Assembly: GCF_030408355.1 (NCBI RefSeq)
Contig: NZ_CP046606.1
Span: forward strand, 1-64,000
Direction of reading: 5' to 3'
DNA length: 64,000 nucleotides
From: Corynebacterium afermentans subsp. afermentans
GTDB taxonomy: Bacteria > Actinomycetota > Actinomycetes > Mycobacteriales > Mycobacteriaceae
Position numbers and translations under genes: made by a program
The notes under the pieces: generated by a model
The model's input: the letters and a program-made list of their open reading frames with translations, nothing else
Told to the model about the DNA's origin: nothing
The model's database searches: none
Part shown: positions 9,866 through 17,974 of the stretch, in pieces
How the letters are laid out: every line of letters starts with the position of its first letter
Numbering within the stretch: the stretch's first letter is position 1

Positions 9866-12415
9866 ATGGCTGATGACACCACTGGCGGCTTGGACCGCAT
9901 TCAACCAATCGACATCAACGAGGAGATGCAGACCAGCTACATCGATTACGCCATGAGCGTGATCGTGGGTCGCGCGCTCCCCGAGGTGCGCGACGGCATG
10001 AAGCCGGTGCACCGCCGCGTGATCTACGCAATGTACGACGCGGGTTTCCGCCCCGAGCGCTCCTACGTCAAGAGCGTGAAGGCCGTCGGCGAGACCATGA
10101 GTAACTACCACCCGCACGGCGACAGCGCCATCTACGACACCCTGGTGCGTATGGCCCAGCCGTGGTCCATGCGCTACCCGCTTGTGGACGGCCAGGGCAA
10201 CTTCGGTTCCCCGGGCAATGACGGCCCGGCCGCTATGCGCTACACGGAGTGCAAGCTCACCCCGATCGCCATGGAGATGGTCCGCGACATCCGCGAAAAC
10301 TCCGTGGACTTCGCCCCCAACTTCGACTCCAAGACCCAGGAGCCGACGGTCCTTCCGTCCCGTGTGCCGAACCTGCTGATGAACGGCTCCAACGGCATTG
10401 CGGTGGGCATGGCAACCAACATCCCGCCGCACAACCTCAACGAGCTGGCGGACGCCATCCAGTGGATCCTGGAAAACCACGACGCCGAGGAGAAAGAGAC
10501 CCTCGACGCTGCGATGGAGCGCGTGAAGGGACCAGACTTCCCAACGGCGGGCCTGATCGTGGGCGACCAGGGTATTAAGGACGCCTACACCACCGGCCGC
10601 GGCTCCATCCGCATGCGCGGCGTGACGGAGATCGAGGAGATCGGCAACCGCCAGGTCATCACGATCACCGAGCTGCCGTACCAGGTCAACCCGGATAACT
10701 TCATCCACAACATCGCCGAGCAGGTCACCGCCGGCAAGATGGTGGGCATCTCCAAGATTGAGGACGAGTCCTCCGACCGCGTGGGCATGCGCATCGTGGT
10801 CACGCTCAAGCGCGACGCGGTGCCGCGCGTGGTGCTGAACAACCTGTACAAGCACTCCGCGCTGGAGACGAACTTCTCCGCCAACATGCTCAGCATTGTC
10901 GATGGCGTCCCGCGCACCCTGCGCCTGGACCAGATGCTGCGTTTCTACGTCAAGCACCAGATCGAAGTCATTGTCCGCCGCACCCAGTACCGCCTGGACG
11001 AGGCCGAAAAGCGCGCCCACATCCTCCGCGGCCTGGTCAAGGCGCTGGACATGCTGGACGAGGTCATTGCTCTGATCCGTCGCTCGCCGACCGTGGACGA
11101 GGCCCGCGCCGGGCTGATCGACCTGCTCGACGTGGACGAGATCCAGGCCAACGAGATCCTGGCCATGCAGCTGCGCCGCCTGGCCGCCCTGGAGCGCCAG
11201 AAGATCGTCGACGACCTGGCCGCCATCGAAAAGCAGATCGCGGACTTCAAGGACATCCTGGCCAAGCCGGAGCGTCAGCGCGCGATTGTCGGCGACGAGC
11301 TCAAGGAGATCGTCGATAAGTATGGCGACGAGCGCCGCACCCAGATCGTCGCCGCCACCGGCGACGTCACCGAGGAAGACCTCATCGCCCGCGAAAACGT
11401 GGTGGTCACCATCACCTCCACCGGCTACGCCAAGCGCACCAAGGTGGACTCCTACAAGAGCCAGAAACGCGGCGGCAAGGGCGTACGCGGCGCCGAGCTG
11501 AAGCAGGACGACGTGGTGAAGAACTTCTTCATCTGCTCCACCCACGACTGGATCCTGTTCTTCACCAACTTCGGCCGCGTCTACCGCCTCAAGGCCTACG
11601 AGCTGCCGGAAGCGGGCCGCACCGCCCGCGGCCAGCACGTGGCCAACCTGCTGGAATTCCAGCCGGAAGAGAAGATCGCCCAGATCATCCAGATCCAGAC
11701 CTACGAAGACGCCCCCTACCTGGTGCTGGCCACCCGCGACGGCCGCGTGAAGAAGTCCCGCCTCACCGACTACGAGTCCGCCCGCTCCGCCGGCCTGATC
11801 GCCATCAACCTCAACGAAGGCGACGCGCTCATCGGCGCCTCCCTCGTCGGTGAGGACGACGACCTGCTGCTCGTGTCCGAGCAGGGCCAGTCCATCCGCT
11901 TCTCCGCCGACGACGAGCAGCTGCGCCCCATGGGCCGCGCCACCGCCGGCGTGAAGGGCATGCGCTTCAAGGGCGACGACCAACTGCTGGCCATGACCGT
12001 GGCCAAGGACGGCGAATACCTGCTCGTGGCCACCTCCGGCGGCTACGGCAAGCGCACCGCCATCGAGGAGTACAACACGCAGGGCCGCGGCGGCATGGGC
12101 GTGATGACCTTCAAGTACAGCCCGAAGCGCGGCAAGCTCATCGGCGCCCTCTCGGTTGCCGAGGACGACCAGATCTTCGCCATCACCTCCGCCGGCGGCG
12201 TGATCCGCACCGAGGTCGATCAGATCCGCCCGTCCTCGCGCGCGACCATGGGCGTGCGGCTGGTGGACCTCGCCGACGGCGTGGAACTTCTGGCCATCGA
12301 CCGCAACGTCGAGGATGAAGGCGAGGAGGAAGCCACCGCAGTCGCCACCGGGCAGAAGACCATCGAGCAGGCGCTTAGCGACGACAGCTCCGACGCCGGC
12401 GAGGACAAGGAGTAG
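9866..12415 (+). CDS. gyrA: DNA gyrase subunit A
   Basis: DNA cleavage-religation subunit of gyrase, 849 residues. The catalytic tyrosine is Y126 in AAMRYTECKL. The quinolone region HPHGDSAIYD has S87 and D91, the usual susceptible residues in corynebacteria. The C-terminal beta-pinwheel carries the GyrA-box region (QKRGGKGVRG) and repeated strand motifs, and the protein ends in an acidic tail. It lies about 2.4 kb from gyrB, with small accessory genes between, and is followed 3 bp later by the DUF3566 gene. Confidence 0.98.
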   Translation: MADDTTGGLDRIQPIDINEEMQTSYIDYAMSVIVGRALPEVRDGMKPVHRRVIYAMYDAGFRPERSYVKSVKAVGETMSNYHPHGDSAIYDTLVRMAQPWSMRYPLVDGQGNFGSPGNDGPAAMRYTECKLTPIAMEMVRDIRENSVDFAPNFDSKTQEPTVLPSRVPNLLMNGSNGIAVGMATNIPPHNLNELADAIQWILENHDAEEKETLDAAMERVKGPDFPTAGLIVGDQGIKDAYTTGRGSIRMRGVTEIEEIGNRQVITITELPYQVNPDNFIHNIAEQVTAGKMVGISKIEDESSDRVGMRIVVTLKRDAVPRVVLNNLYKHSALETNFSANMLSIVDGVPRTLRLDQMLRFYVKHQIEVIVRRTQYRLDEAEKRAHILRGLVKALDMLDEVIALIRRSPTVDEARAGLIDLLDVDEIQANEILAMQLRRLAALERQKIVDDLAAIEKQIADFKDILAKPERQRAIVGDELKEIVDKYGDERRTQIVAATGDVTEEDLIARENVVVTITSTGYAKRTKVDSYKSQKRGGKGVRGAELKQDDVVKNFFICSTHDWILFFTNFGRVYRLKAYELPEAGRTARGQHVANLLEFQPEEKIAQIIQIQTYEDAPYLVLATRDGRVKKSRLTDYESARSAGLIAINLNEGDALIGASLVGEDDDLLLVSEQGQSIRFSADDEQLRPMGRATAGVKGMRFKGDDQLLAMTVAKDGEYLLVATSGGYGKRTAIEEYNTQGRGGMGVMTFKYSPKRGKLIGALSVAEDDQIFAITSAGGVIRTEVDQIRPSSRATMGVRLVDLADGVELLAIDRNVEDEGEEEATAVATGQKTIEQALSDDSSDAGEDKE

Positions 12416-12418
12416 CCC

Positions 12419-12763
12419 GTGGCCGTCCGCAAAGTGACCGTGCGCCACATCGGCGCCGGCTCCACCTTCAAAGTGGCAACTCTGCTGGCCTTTTTGGGCT
12501 TTATCGCCTGGATGGCCGCGTGCTTACTGGTCTACTACGGGCTGGAGCGCGCCGGGGTCATCGAGTCCATCAACTCGCTGATCGGCGGTGTCGGCGGCGA
12601 CCAGGTGGTGGACATGAAACTGGCCATGTCCGCCGCGGGCCTGTTCGGCCTGGTGGGATTCCTGTTCCAGGTGATCATGGCCCCGCTGACGGTGGTCATG
12701 TACAACGCCATCGCGGACCTGGTCGGCGGCGTCAGCTTCACCATGTCCAACCGGGCCAAATAG
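12419..12763 (+). CDS. DUF3566 membrane protein
   Basis: 114-residue protein with two hydrophobic segments (about residues 21-42 and 73-95) and a basic N-terminus (MAVRKVTVRHIGAGS). The pattern and the position directly after gyrA match the DUF3566 family of Actinobacteria. The start is a GTG at 12419, 3 bp after the gyrA stop, so it is probably co-transcribed with gyrA. Function is unknown; the conserved link to gyrase may only reflect old operon structure. Confidence 0.85.
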   Translation: MAVRKVTVRHIGAGSTFKVATLLAFLGFIAWMAACLLVYYGLERAGVIESINSLIGGVGGDQVVDMKLAMSAAGLFGLVGFLFQVIMAPLTVVMYNAIADLVGGVSFTMSNRAK

Positions 12764-12802
12764 GCGAATCTCCGCATTGCGGACAATCCCGGTGATCACA
12801 AT

Positions 12803-12820
12803 TATTGGTGCGCACCAATA
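12803..12820. repeat. Perfect 18-bp palindrome
   Basis: TATTGGTGC followed directly by GCACCAATA, a perfect palindrome with no loop. It lies in the 98-bp gap between DUF3566 and the convergent protease gene, beside a terminator. It may be part of a two-way termination region or a protein-binding site. Confidence 0.5.
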
Positions 12821-12847
12821 AAAAGCGCCCCGGCAGAAGCGGGGCGC
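12821..12847 (-). terminator. Terminator of the metalloprotease gene
   Basis: GCGCCCC (12825-12831) pairs with GGGGCGC (12841-12847); on the minus strand the stem is followed by TTTTTATT. It lies 15 bp beyond the stop of the gene at 12862-13947. Confidence 0.85.
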
Positions 12848-12861
12848 ACGTTTCGGCGGGC

Positions 12862-13947
12862 CTAGAAGGGGAGCAGGCCGTTCATGGCGGCGAAACCTGC
12901 ACCCGAGATGCCCAGGACGGCCAGGGCAGCGACGACGGAGCCGACGATCGCGGCGACGTTCACATCCGTGGCCTCAGCAGTTGCGGCCTCCGAACCCTCA
13001 GAACCCTGAGGAGCCTGGGCTACCGGCATCGCACCGTGGGAGACGGTGCGGGCGCCGAGCTCGATGGCGTCGCGGCCGATGCGCGGGGTGTCCAGAACGA
13101 GGGCGTCCCAGTCGGCGGGCACCTCGACGGGGCCGTCCGGGCCTTCGGCGGTGTAGGGCTCCTCGGAGTAGTTGAAGTGGGTGAACTGGTGGTCGTAGTT
13201 CATCACGGACAGGTACTCCACCGGCGTGGCCTGGGTGCGCGGCAGCTTGCGGGTGACGTCTGCGGCGCCGTTGTGGCGCAGGCCCAGGGTGTGGCCAAAC
13301 TCGTGGAGGATGGCGTTGCGGAGCTGCTCGTTGCTGTCGATCTGGTCATTGTTGGCGACGAAGAAGGCGCTGTCGCCGACCAGGGCGACGCCGGTGGTGT
13401 AGTCGCCGCGGTCAATCTGGTCGCCGATGATGCCTAGGCGGAAGGCGTTGGAGCGGTCGCCGAGGTGGGTCTCAATATCCTTCAGCAGGCGTACGCCGGA
13501 GATCTGGTCGGCGAAGTAATGCTGCGAGTAGGCCACGGTTTCACCGCCGTGGAACTCGGTGTAGTTGGGGATGTTGGTGTAGGTCTCGCCGGCGTCGATG
13601 TGCAGTGCGATGCCGTGGTCGTCGAAGAGGCCGACGATGTCTTGCAGCGCCTCCGCGGACGGCGCGAAGGACTTACCGTTGTGCTGTTCCATCCAATTGA
13701 TCTGGAGGAACAGGTCGGGGCGGTTGGGATCGACGCCCCAGTCGGGGAGGGCGAGCTCGGTGCCGTCGTGAAGCACGATGCCCTCGGTTTCCCAGTCGTC
13801 GGGGAGGCCGTCGTTGTCGGAGTCGATGACGTATTCGGCCGCCTCGAGGTCAACGAGTGCGGTGGTGTCCGCGGCGGCCGGCTGGAGGCCGGTGAAGACG
13901 AGTGCTGCTGCGAGTGCGGCGGCGAGGGCCTTGGTCTGTGCGCGCAT
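12862..13947 (-). CDS. Secreted metzincin-type zinc metalloprotease, C-terminally anchored
   Basis: 361 residues. A Sec signal peptide (cleavage near AAADTTA, residue 27) is followed by DSDNDGLPDDWE (42-53), which resembles thrombospondin type-3 calcium loops. The zinc site HEFGHTLGLRH spans 215-225 (H215, E216, H219, H225), and SVMNYDH at 247-253 fits a metzincin Met-turn. An Ala/Glu-rich linker leads to one C-terminal transmembrane segment (about 330-357), so the enzyme is probably tethered outside the cell. The substrate is unknown. Three CGGATTGTTCA repeats lie upstream, and a T-run terminator follows. The protease class is well supported. Confidence 0.85.
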   Translation of the reverse strand: MRAQTKALAAALAAALVFTGLQPAAADTTALVDLEAAEYVIDSDNDGLPDDWETEGIVLHDGTELALPDWGVDPNRPDLFLQINWMEQHNGKSFAPSAEALQDIVGLFDDHGIALHIDAGETYTNIPNYTEFHGGETVAYSQHYFADQISGVRLLKDIETHLGDRSNAFRLGIIGDQIDRGDYTTGVALVGDSAFFVANNDQIDSNEQLRNAILHEFGHTLGLRHNGAADVTRKLPRTQATPVEYLSVMNYDHQFTHFNYSEEPYTAEGPDGPVEVPADWDALVLDTPRIGRDAIELGARTVSHGAMPVAQAPQGSEGSEAATAEATDVNVAAIVGSVVAALAVLGISGAGFAAMNGLLPF

Positions 13948-14037
13948 CTCGTTGCTCCTTTGACGTTGTGGTGGACATGGGCTGCTTCGATGTCCACGAC
14001 TTTATTCAAGGAGTTTGCCCAGGTAAACCGGGGTAAG

Positions 14038-14193
14038 ATCGTTCAACACTTGGTTCGGATTGTTCAACGTTTGGCAAGCCCTGAGAGCCCGGATTGTTCA
14101 CCAATCAGCCCCCTGCCAAGCACTGCGCGTACGCCCGGGAGGCCCGCTCACCAGCAGCGACGTGCAAAACTCCAGGAAAACCCGGATTGTTCA
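14038..14193. repeat. Repeated motif CGGATTGTTCA
   Basis: Exact copies lie at 14056-14066, 14090-14100 and 14183-14193, plus a related GATCGTTCAAC at about 14038. They fill the 390-bp gap between the protease gene (minus) and the tRNA pair (plus); no gene is seen there. A reverse copy of GGATTGTTCA lies upstream of another secreted-protein gene at 45135-45144, so a shared regulator is possible. Confidence 0.55.
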
Positions 14194-14291
14194 CCATTTT
14201 CCGCCGCGCTTACCCCCGCGTGTTACCCCTGCGTGCCGGGGCGTGGAACGTCGATAAGCAATTGCTCTTTTATGGGCCGTACGCTGGCGAT

Positions 14292-14320
14292 TTGGAGCTA
14301 TTGTAGGTGCTCTGTAATAT
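14292..14320 (+). promoter_or_regulatory. Promoter of the tRNA-Ile/tRNA-Ala pair
   Basis: TTGGAG (14292-14297) and TAATAT (14315-14320) are separated by 17 bp and end 15 bp before the first tRNA. Confidence 0.65.
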
Positions 14321-14335
14321 TCCTATTCGTTCCAA

Positions 14336-14409
14336 GGGCCTATAGCTCAGTCGGTTAGAGCGCATCGCTGATAACGATGAGGTCGCAAGTTCGATTCTTG
14401 CTAGGCCCA
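14336..14409 (+). tRNA. tRNA-Ile (anticodon GAT)
   Basis: 74-base cloverleaf. The acceptor stem GGGCCTA pairs with TAGGCCC, the D-loop is AGCTCAGTCGGTTAGAGC, the anticodon loop CTGATAA reads GAT, and the T-arm contains GTTCGATTC. The discriminator base is A. It is followed closely by tRNA-Ala. Confidence 0.97.
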
Positions 14410-14427
14410 CGGTACCCTCGGGTACGC

Positions 14428-14500
14428 GGGGCATTAGCTCAGTTGGTAGAGCACCTGCTTTGCAAGCAGGATGTCAGGAGTTCGATTCTCCTATGCTCCA
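14428..14500 (+). tRNA. tRNA-Ala (anticodon TGC)
   Basis: 73-base cloverleaf. The acceptor stem GGGGCAT pairs with ATGCTCC and contains the G3-U70 wobble pair that marks tRNA-Ala. The anticodon loop TTTGCAA reads TGC. It shares a transcript with tRNA-Ile, 18 bp upstream. Confidence 0.97.
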
Positions 14501-14507
14501 CAGAATG

Positions 14508-14535
14508 GCTCCCTCCAGTTGGAGGGGGCCTTTTT
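14508..14535 (+). terminator. Terminator of the tRNA operon
   Basis: GGCTCCCTCC and GGAGGGGGCC form a stem with an AGTT loop, followed by TTTTT (14531-14535), just after tRNA-Ala. Confidence 0.85.
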
Positions 14536-14564
14536 GCTTTGCGACGTAAGCTTCGCACTTTCCC

Positions 14565-15950
14565 GGGTTAAACGACAAAAAGTGTGTCTGATTCAGCGTG
14601 TCGTGGGGGTTAGATTTGGCCTTTTTGGATGCCGATTGAGTGTGTGTAGTTGGTGTCGATAGCGTTGTCGTAGAGGGCTGGTCGTCCGGTTTCGTGGTCG
14701 GCTTCGTTCTCGTTTCGGGTCAGGGTGGATACTTTGGCGAGTTGGCCCTGGCCCCAGTCGGACTGACTGGCGATTCGTACTGGATCGTCAGGCAGTTCCG
14801 TTTTCAAATAGAGCCACCAATCCAGCATGCGGCGTTGTCGTTCACCTGATCTGCCGCGGTGTGTTCTGGCGAGCAGTTTGAGCTGGGCGTTGATGCCGCC
14901 TTCCAGGCTGTTGGTGGTGGATTTGATCCACTCTGGTTGAAGTACTGCTTTTGGCGGGTTGAGGTAGACAAACAGCATCTCGGACCGCCAAAGATGGTTG
15001 AGGCTGTTGTATGCCTTGCGCACGTTGTGATGCGTCCACACGCGGGTCCATGCACCGGTTTTGGGATCTTTGACCAGGGTTTTCTCGTCCATCCATGACC
15101 GGTAGAGCGTGGAGAACTCGTGCAGCTGCGCACCCCATGCAGCGGCTTCATCCAGCGTGGTGATCCGGGTCAGCTTCAGCGCAAGTCGGTAGATGGTGCG
15201 CCCGGCATCGGTGCGTGGGTTACTGGTGGTGTAGCGGCGTACCACGCGTTGGGCGTGGACGAGGCAGCGTTGAATTTTCGTAGTCGGCCAGCACTTTTTG
15301 ATCGCGCTGTATGCGCCTTGGCCGCCGTCGATGACGGCGATGAGTGGGGCTTCGATGCGCTCAAGCAGCAGTTGGTAGTCGCGGGTGGTTTCGTGTTTGC
15401 ACCAGTGCCAGGCAATCACGTGGTCGATCGTCGCCGCGACGATCAAGCAGCCGCCAGCGGTGTAGGTGCCGTCAAGGAAGATCTGGTCGTAGACCCGCTT
15501 GTCGTGGCCGGCGGTGGGGTCAGGCACATCAACGAACCAGAACGGTTCGAATCGACGTTGCATCGTGCGCGGTGAGCACCCCACACGGCGGGCAACGGTA
15601 TCGAGGCTGGCGCCGGTGGTGAGGTGGTCGATGAAGACGGTGAACGCCGCCGCGTTGGTGATGTCGCTTCTGCGTTTCACGCTGGAGGCGCCGCATCGTT
15701 TGCAGCGCCACCTGGTGGTGCCTTTGCTAGTGGTGCCGTTTCGTTTCATTTCTCCGCCGCAGTGGCAGCGTGGTTGGTTCTTTGACATTGCGACACCACA
15801 CCACGCCGCACATAGCACATCACGGCAGCCACACCGAGGATTGAACGCTCGAGACCTAAATATATGCCCCCGAAGCATATATTTCCCTGAAACCTACAGG
15901 TCAAACCCTGAAAATCGTCGATTCCAGACACACTTTTTGTCGTTTAACCC
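14565..15950. mobile_element. Complete IS1249-type insertion sequence
   Basis: A 1386-bp element with perfect 26-bp inverted ends at 14565-14590 and 15925-15950 (beginning GGGTTAAACGACAAAAAG). It is flanked by an 8-bp target duplication ACTTTCCC at 14557-14564 and 15951-15958. The perfect ends, intact transposase and clean target duplication indicate a recent insertion. The target is the left repeat of the neighbouring AlbA/ATPase gene. Confidence 0.93.
14610..15788 (-). CDS. IS1249 family transposase
   Basis: 392-residue transposase of the MULE/IS256-like DDE group. An N-terminal zinc ribbon (CHCGGEMKRNG then RWRCKRCG) precedes a helix-turn-helix (ASLDTVARRVGCSPRTMQRRF). The catalytic core includes QIFLDGTYTAGG, a second Asp in LIAVIDGGQGAYS, and RCLVHAQRVVRR. 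The gene fills the element. The start is set at ATG 15788 (MSKNQPRC); the frame stays open upstream to 15878, but that part codes a Cys-rich stretch unlike the family. It looks full length. Confidence 0.92.
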   Translation of the reverse strand: MSKNQPRCHCGGEMKRNGTTSKGTTRWRCKRCGASSVKRRSDITNAAAFTVFIDHLTTGASLDTVARRVGCSPRTMQRRFEPFWFVDVPDPTAGHDKRVYDQIFLDGTYTAGGCLIVAATIDHVIAWHWCKHETTRDYQLLLERIEAPLIAVIDGGQGAYSAIKKCWPTTKIQRCLVHAQRVVRRYTTSNPRTDAGRTIYRLALKLTRITTLDEAAAWGAQLHEFSTLYRSWMDEKTLVKDPKTGAWTRVWTHHNVRKAYNSLNHLWRSEMLFVYLNPPKAVLQPEWIKSTTNSLEGGINAQLKLLARTHRGRSGERQRRMLDWWLYLKTELPDDPVRIASQSDWGQGQLAKVSTLTRNENEADHETGRPALYDNAIDTNYTHSIGIQKGQI

Positions 15951-16019
15951 ACTTTCCCTACCAAAGTCAGAATAAAACTCCGAAATGGCAGGTAGATAAA
16001 GTGCGAAAGTGCGAATATT

Positions 16020-17774
16020 GTGCGAGTTATGTCCTGGACTGAGCGGCGGTTGCGTGAAACACTTTCCCAGTTGCGTGCGTTTGGAGACGATACGACCCTG
16101 GTTGAGTGCAAAACAGCAGGTGGGGGAGTCCCTGAGCAGCTGGGCGAGACGCTGTGCGCGTTTGCGAACATGCCTCAAGCTGGCGCAATCATTCTCGGGG
16201 TGAGTGAACGGCGTGGGTTCGAAGCCACCGGCGTTGCCGAGCCCGCGCAGATGGAGAAATCCGTGGTGAATGTGAACCGGAGTGCGGTGACGCCGGCGCC
16301 ACAGTTGGAATTTTTCCACCACGTGCTTGACGGGAAGAACGTAGTCGTTGTGGAAGTCACGCCGCTTCTGGCTTCAGAGAAGCCGGCGAAGTTCGAGGGC
16401 AAACCATTTTTGCGCCAGGCAGACGGCGACTACGTGATGAATTCGAATGACTTGAAAATGCTGTCGCTGTCGGCGTTGGCTGAGGCCCAGCAGACCCACT
16501 TCGATTTTGCATCTTTGCCAGGAACCGATTCCGCCTTGCTGGACGCCAGCGTGCTTGACACATACGTGAAAACGGTGCGTGCTTCTCGGAGCCGCATAGC
16601 CAAAATCGACAACGTCGATCAGCTACTGCAGGTCACTAACGTTACGGACAACCAGGGCAACGTGCGCTTTGGCGGTTTGTACGCGCTCGGGTACCTCCCG
16701 CAATCGGTTGAGCCAGCACTCGGAGCGACAGCGGCAGTGCGGCTGGCTCGAGGGGAGGGAGCGGGTCGAAACAGGAACCTGACTGAGATTGAGGGCCCAT
16801 TGCCCGTGATGCTGGCGGAAGCGATGGAATGGATTCAGCGAAATGCGGATACCGTGAGTCGTTACACCGAAACCGGCCACTTAGTGGATCAGCCGGAGTT
16901 TCCCCCGAGCGCTATCCGAGAAGTGCTAGCGAACGCGTTGGTGCACCGGGATCTGGGGCCCTCTGTGGACGTGGGCAAGAAGGTGGAGATCAGGCTCACG
17001 GAGCGAATGCTCATAATTGTCAGCCCAGGCGGTTTGCGTGGCCTATCCGTTTCTCAGCTTGAGGCGCCTTCTTTGACTAAAGCCCCGGTAAACAAGCGTC
17101 TATACGAGATCGCGCGTTACCTCCGCACGGACGACGGGGAGCGTGTAATTGAGGGCGAAGGTGGCGGTATTCAGGAAATCCTGACGGCAATCCGGGAGGC
17201 GCGCATGCCGAAACCTAAGTTCGTAGACAACGGTGTCGAGTTCAAGGTCCTCTTTCCGCGCGGATCCCGTTTCACGGAGGAAGAGGATGACTGGTTGGAG
17301 GGTTTGCAGCGTGACGGGCTGCGATTGAGCCCGACTGAGGAGGACATTCTGGTGGACCTGCGGAACCACGGTGGCGCCACGCTTTCCGGCATCGTGCAGC
17401 GCTACTCGCCTTACAGTGAGCAGTCATGCAAGAGGATGCTGGGCAGACTCACGGAGAAAGGGGTGCTCCAGGAAACTGACGGCCAGTACGCCTTGCCTGG
17501 AACCCAGAGCGACACAATGAGGTTCGAGGCCCTGCGGCCGGACATCACCGCCGCTTTCCACATTGATGATTTGGCTTCCCTTGGTAAAAACGTTCCCGCC
17601 GTCTACCGGGCTTTTACTCCTGGCGCACAGGTCACGCTGAAGGAGTTGCAGACTCAGACGGGGCTCTCGGCGGCGCAACTGCGTTATGCTCTTGAACCCC
17701 TTCTCCACCACGGGCACGTGGTCATGCTCGGTGGTCAAGGCCGCCGGGGCACGACGTATCGGTTGAAATACTGA
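16020..17774 (+). CDS. AlbA_2 (Schlafen-like) and HATPase_c_4 transcriptional regulator or defence protein
   Basis: 584 residues. The N-terminal AlbA_2 domain (about 15-140) has TLVECKTAGGG and LCAFANMPQAGAIILGVSE, the core of Schlafen-related nucleic-acid-binding domains. The centre (about 295-370) has the HATPase_c_4 pattern IREVLANALVHRDLG and LIIVSPGGLRG. The C-terminus holds winged-helix segments (GGATLSGIVQRYSPYSEQSC). Such COG2865 proteins are annotated as ATP-dependent regulators, and some sit in defence islands. GTG 16020 and ATG 16029 are both possible starts; neither has a ribosome-binding site. It lies between two palindromic direct repeats, begins 3 bp after the left copy, and contains no GCTTNNCGACG words, which suggests import. 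Confidence 0.8.
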   Translation: MRVMSWTERRLRETLSQLRAFGDDTTLVECKTAGGGVPEQLGETLCAFANMPQAGAIILGVSERRGFEATGVAEPAQMEKSVVNVNRSAVTPAPQLEFFHHVLDGKNVVVVEVTPLLASEKPAKFEGKPFLRQADGDYVMNSNDLKMLSLSALAEAQQTHFDFASLPGTDSALLDASVLDTYVKTVRASRSRIAKIDNVDQLLQVTNVTDNQGNVRFGGLYALGYLPQSVEPALGATAAVRLARGEGAGRNRNLTEIEGPLPVMLAEAMEWIQRNADTVSRYTETGHLVDQPEFPPSAIREVLANALVHRDLGPSVDVGKKVEIRLTERMLIIVSPGGLRGLSVSQLEAPSLTKAPVNKRLYEIARYLRTDDGERVIEGEGGGIQEILTAIREARMPKPKFVDNGVEFKVLFPRGSRFTEEEDDWLEGLQRDGLRLSPTEEDILVDLRNHGGATLSGIVQRYSPYSEQSCKRMLGRLTEKGVLQETDGQYALPGTQSDTMRFEALRPDITAAFHIDDLASLGKNVPAVYRAFTPGAQVTLKELQTQTGLSAAQLRYALEPLLHHGHVVMLGGQGRRGTTYRLKY

Positions 17775-17778
17775 GACT

Positions 17779-17850
17779 TTCGCACTTTCCACTACCAAAG
17801 TCAGAATGAAACTATGAAATAGCAGGTAGACAAAGTGAGAAAGTGCGAAT
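17779..17850. repeat. Right copy of the ~70-bp palindromic repeat
   Basis: It begins TTCGCACTTTCC four bases after the AlbA/ATPase stop and ends AAAGTGCGAAT. The ends are inverted relative to each other. It is intact, whereas the left copy is split by IS1249. Confidence 0.8.
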
Positions 17851-17869
17851 CTCGGAAGGGAGGCCCGCC

Positions 17870-17944
17870 ATGAAGCAGAAAATCACCTCCGCTGTTACCG
17901 CTGCAGCGCTTTGCCTAGGCGCCGTGGCGTGCGGGGCGGAGTAG
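17870..17944 (+). CDS. 24-residue lipoprotein-like peptide
   Basis: A short open frame (MKQKITSAVTAAALCLGAVA then CGAE and stop) with a strong ribosome-binding site (GGAAGGGAGG, 17854-17863). It looks like a complete lipoprotein signal peptide with a lipobox (LGAVAC, Cys 21), but only four residues follow. It may be a truncated lipoprotein, a leader peptide for the carotenoid genes 30 bp downstream, or a released lipopeptide. I favour a remnant, with low certainty. Confidence 0.4.
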   Translation: MKQKITSAVTAAALCLGAVACGAE

Positions 17945-17974
17945 CGCCACGCACGCACGGTAAGCTGGCCAGAC

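Larger units (their letters stand above)
14551..16016. repeat. Left copy of a ~70-bp palindromic repeat, split by IS1249
   Basis: The copy begins CTTCGCACTTTCCC at 14551-14564 and resumes at 15959-16016 after the insertion sequence, ending GAAAGTGCGAAT. Its ends are inverted (TTCGCACTTTC and GAAAGTGCGAA), and an inner CTACC/GGTAG pair also matches. Apart from the insertion it is nearly identical to 17779-17850, with one single-base gap and a few substitutions. Together the copies bracket the AlbA/ATPase gene. Confidence 0.8.

Noticed and set aside
10079..10140. Quinolone-resistance mutations in GyrA
   Set aside because: S87 and D91 are the usual residues; no resistance change is seen.
9851..12448. 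An 865-codon open frame antisense to gyrA
   Set aside because: It mirrors gyrA exactly, has a Val/Gly/Asp-rich composition typical of antisense frames in GC-rich DNA, and shows no domain.
14336..17850. tRNA-integrated genomic island with attachment sites
   Set aside because: No duplicate of a tRNA 3' end and no integrase gene is present; the flanking repeats are unrelated to the tRNA.
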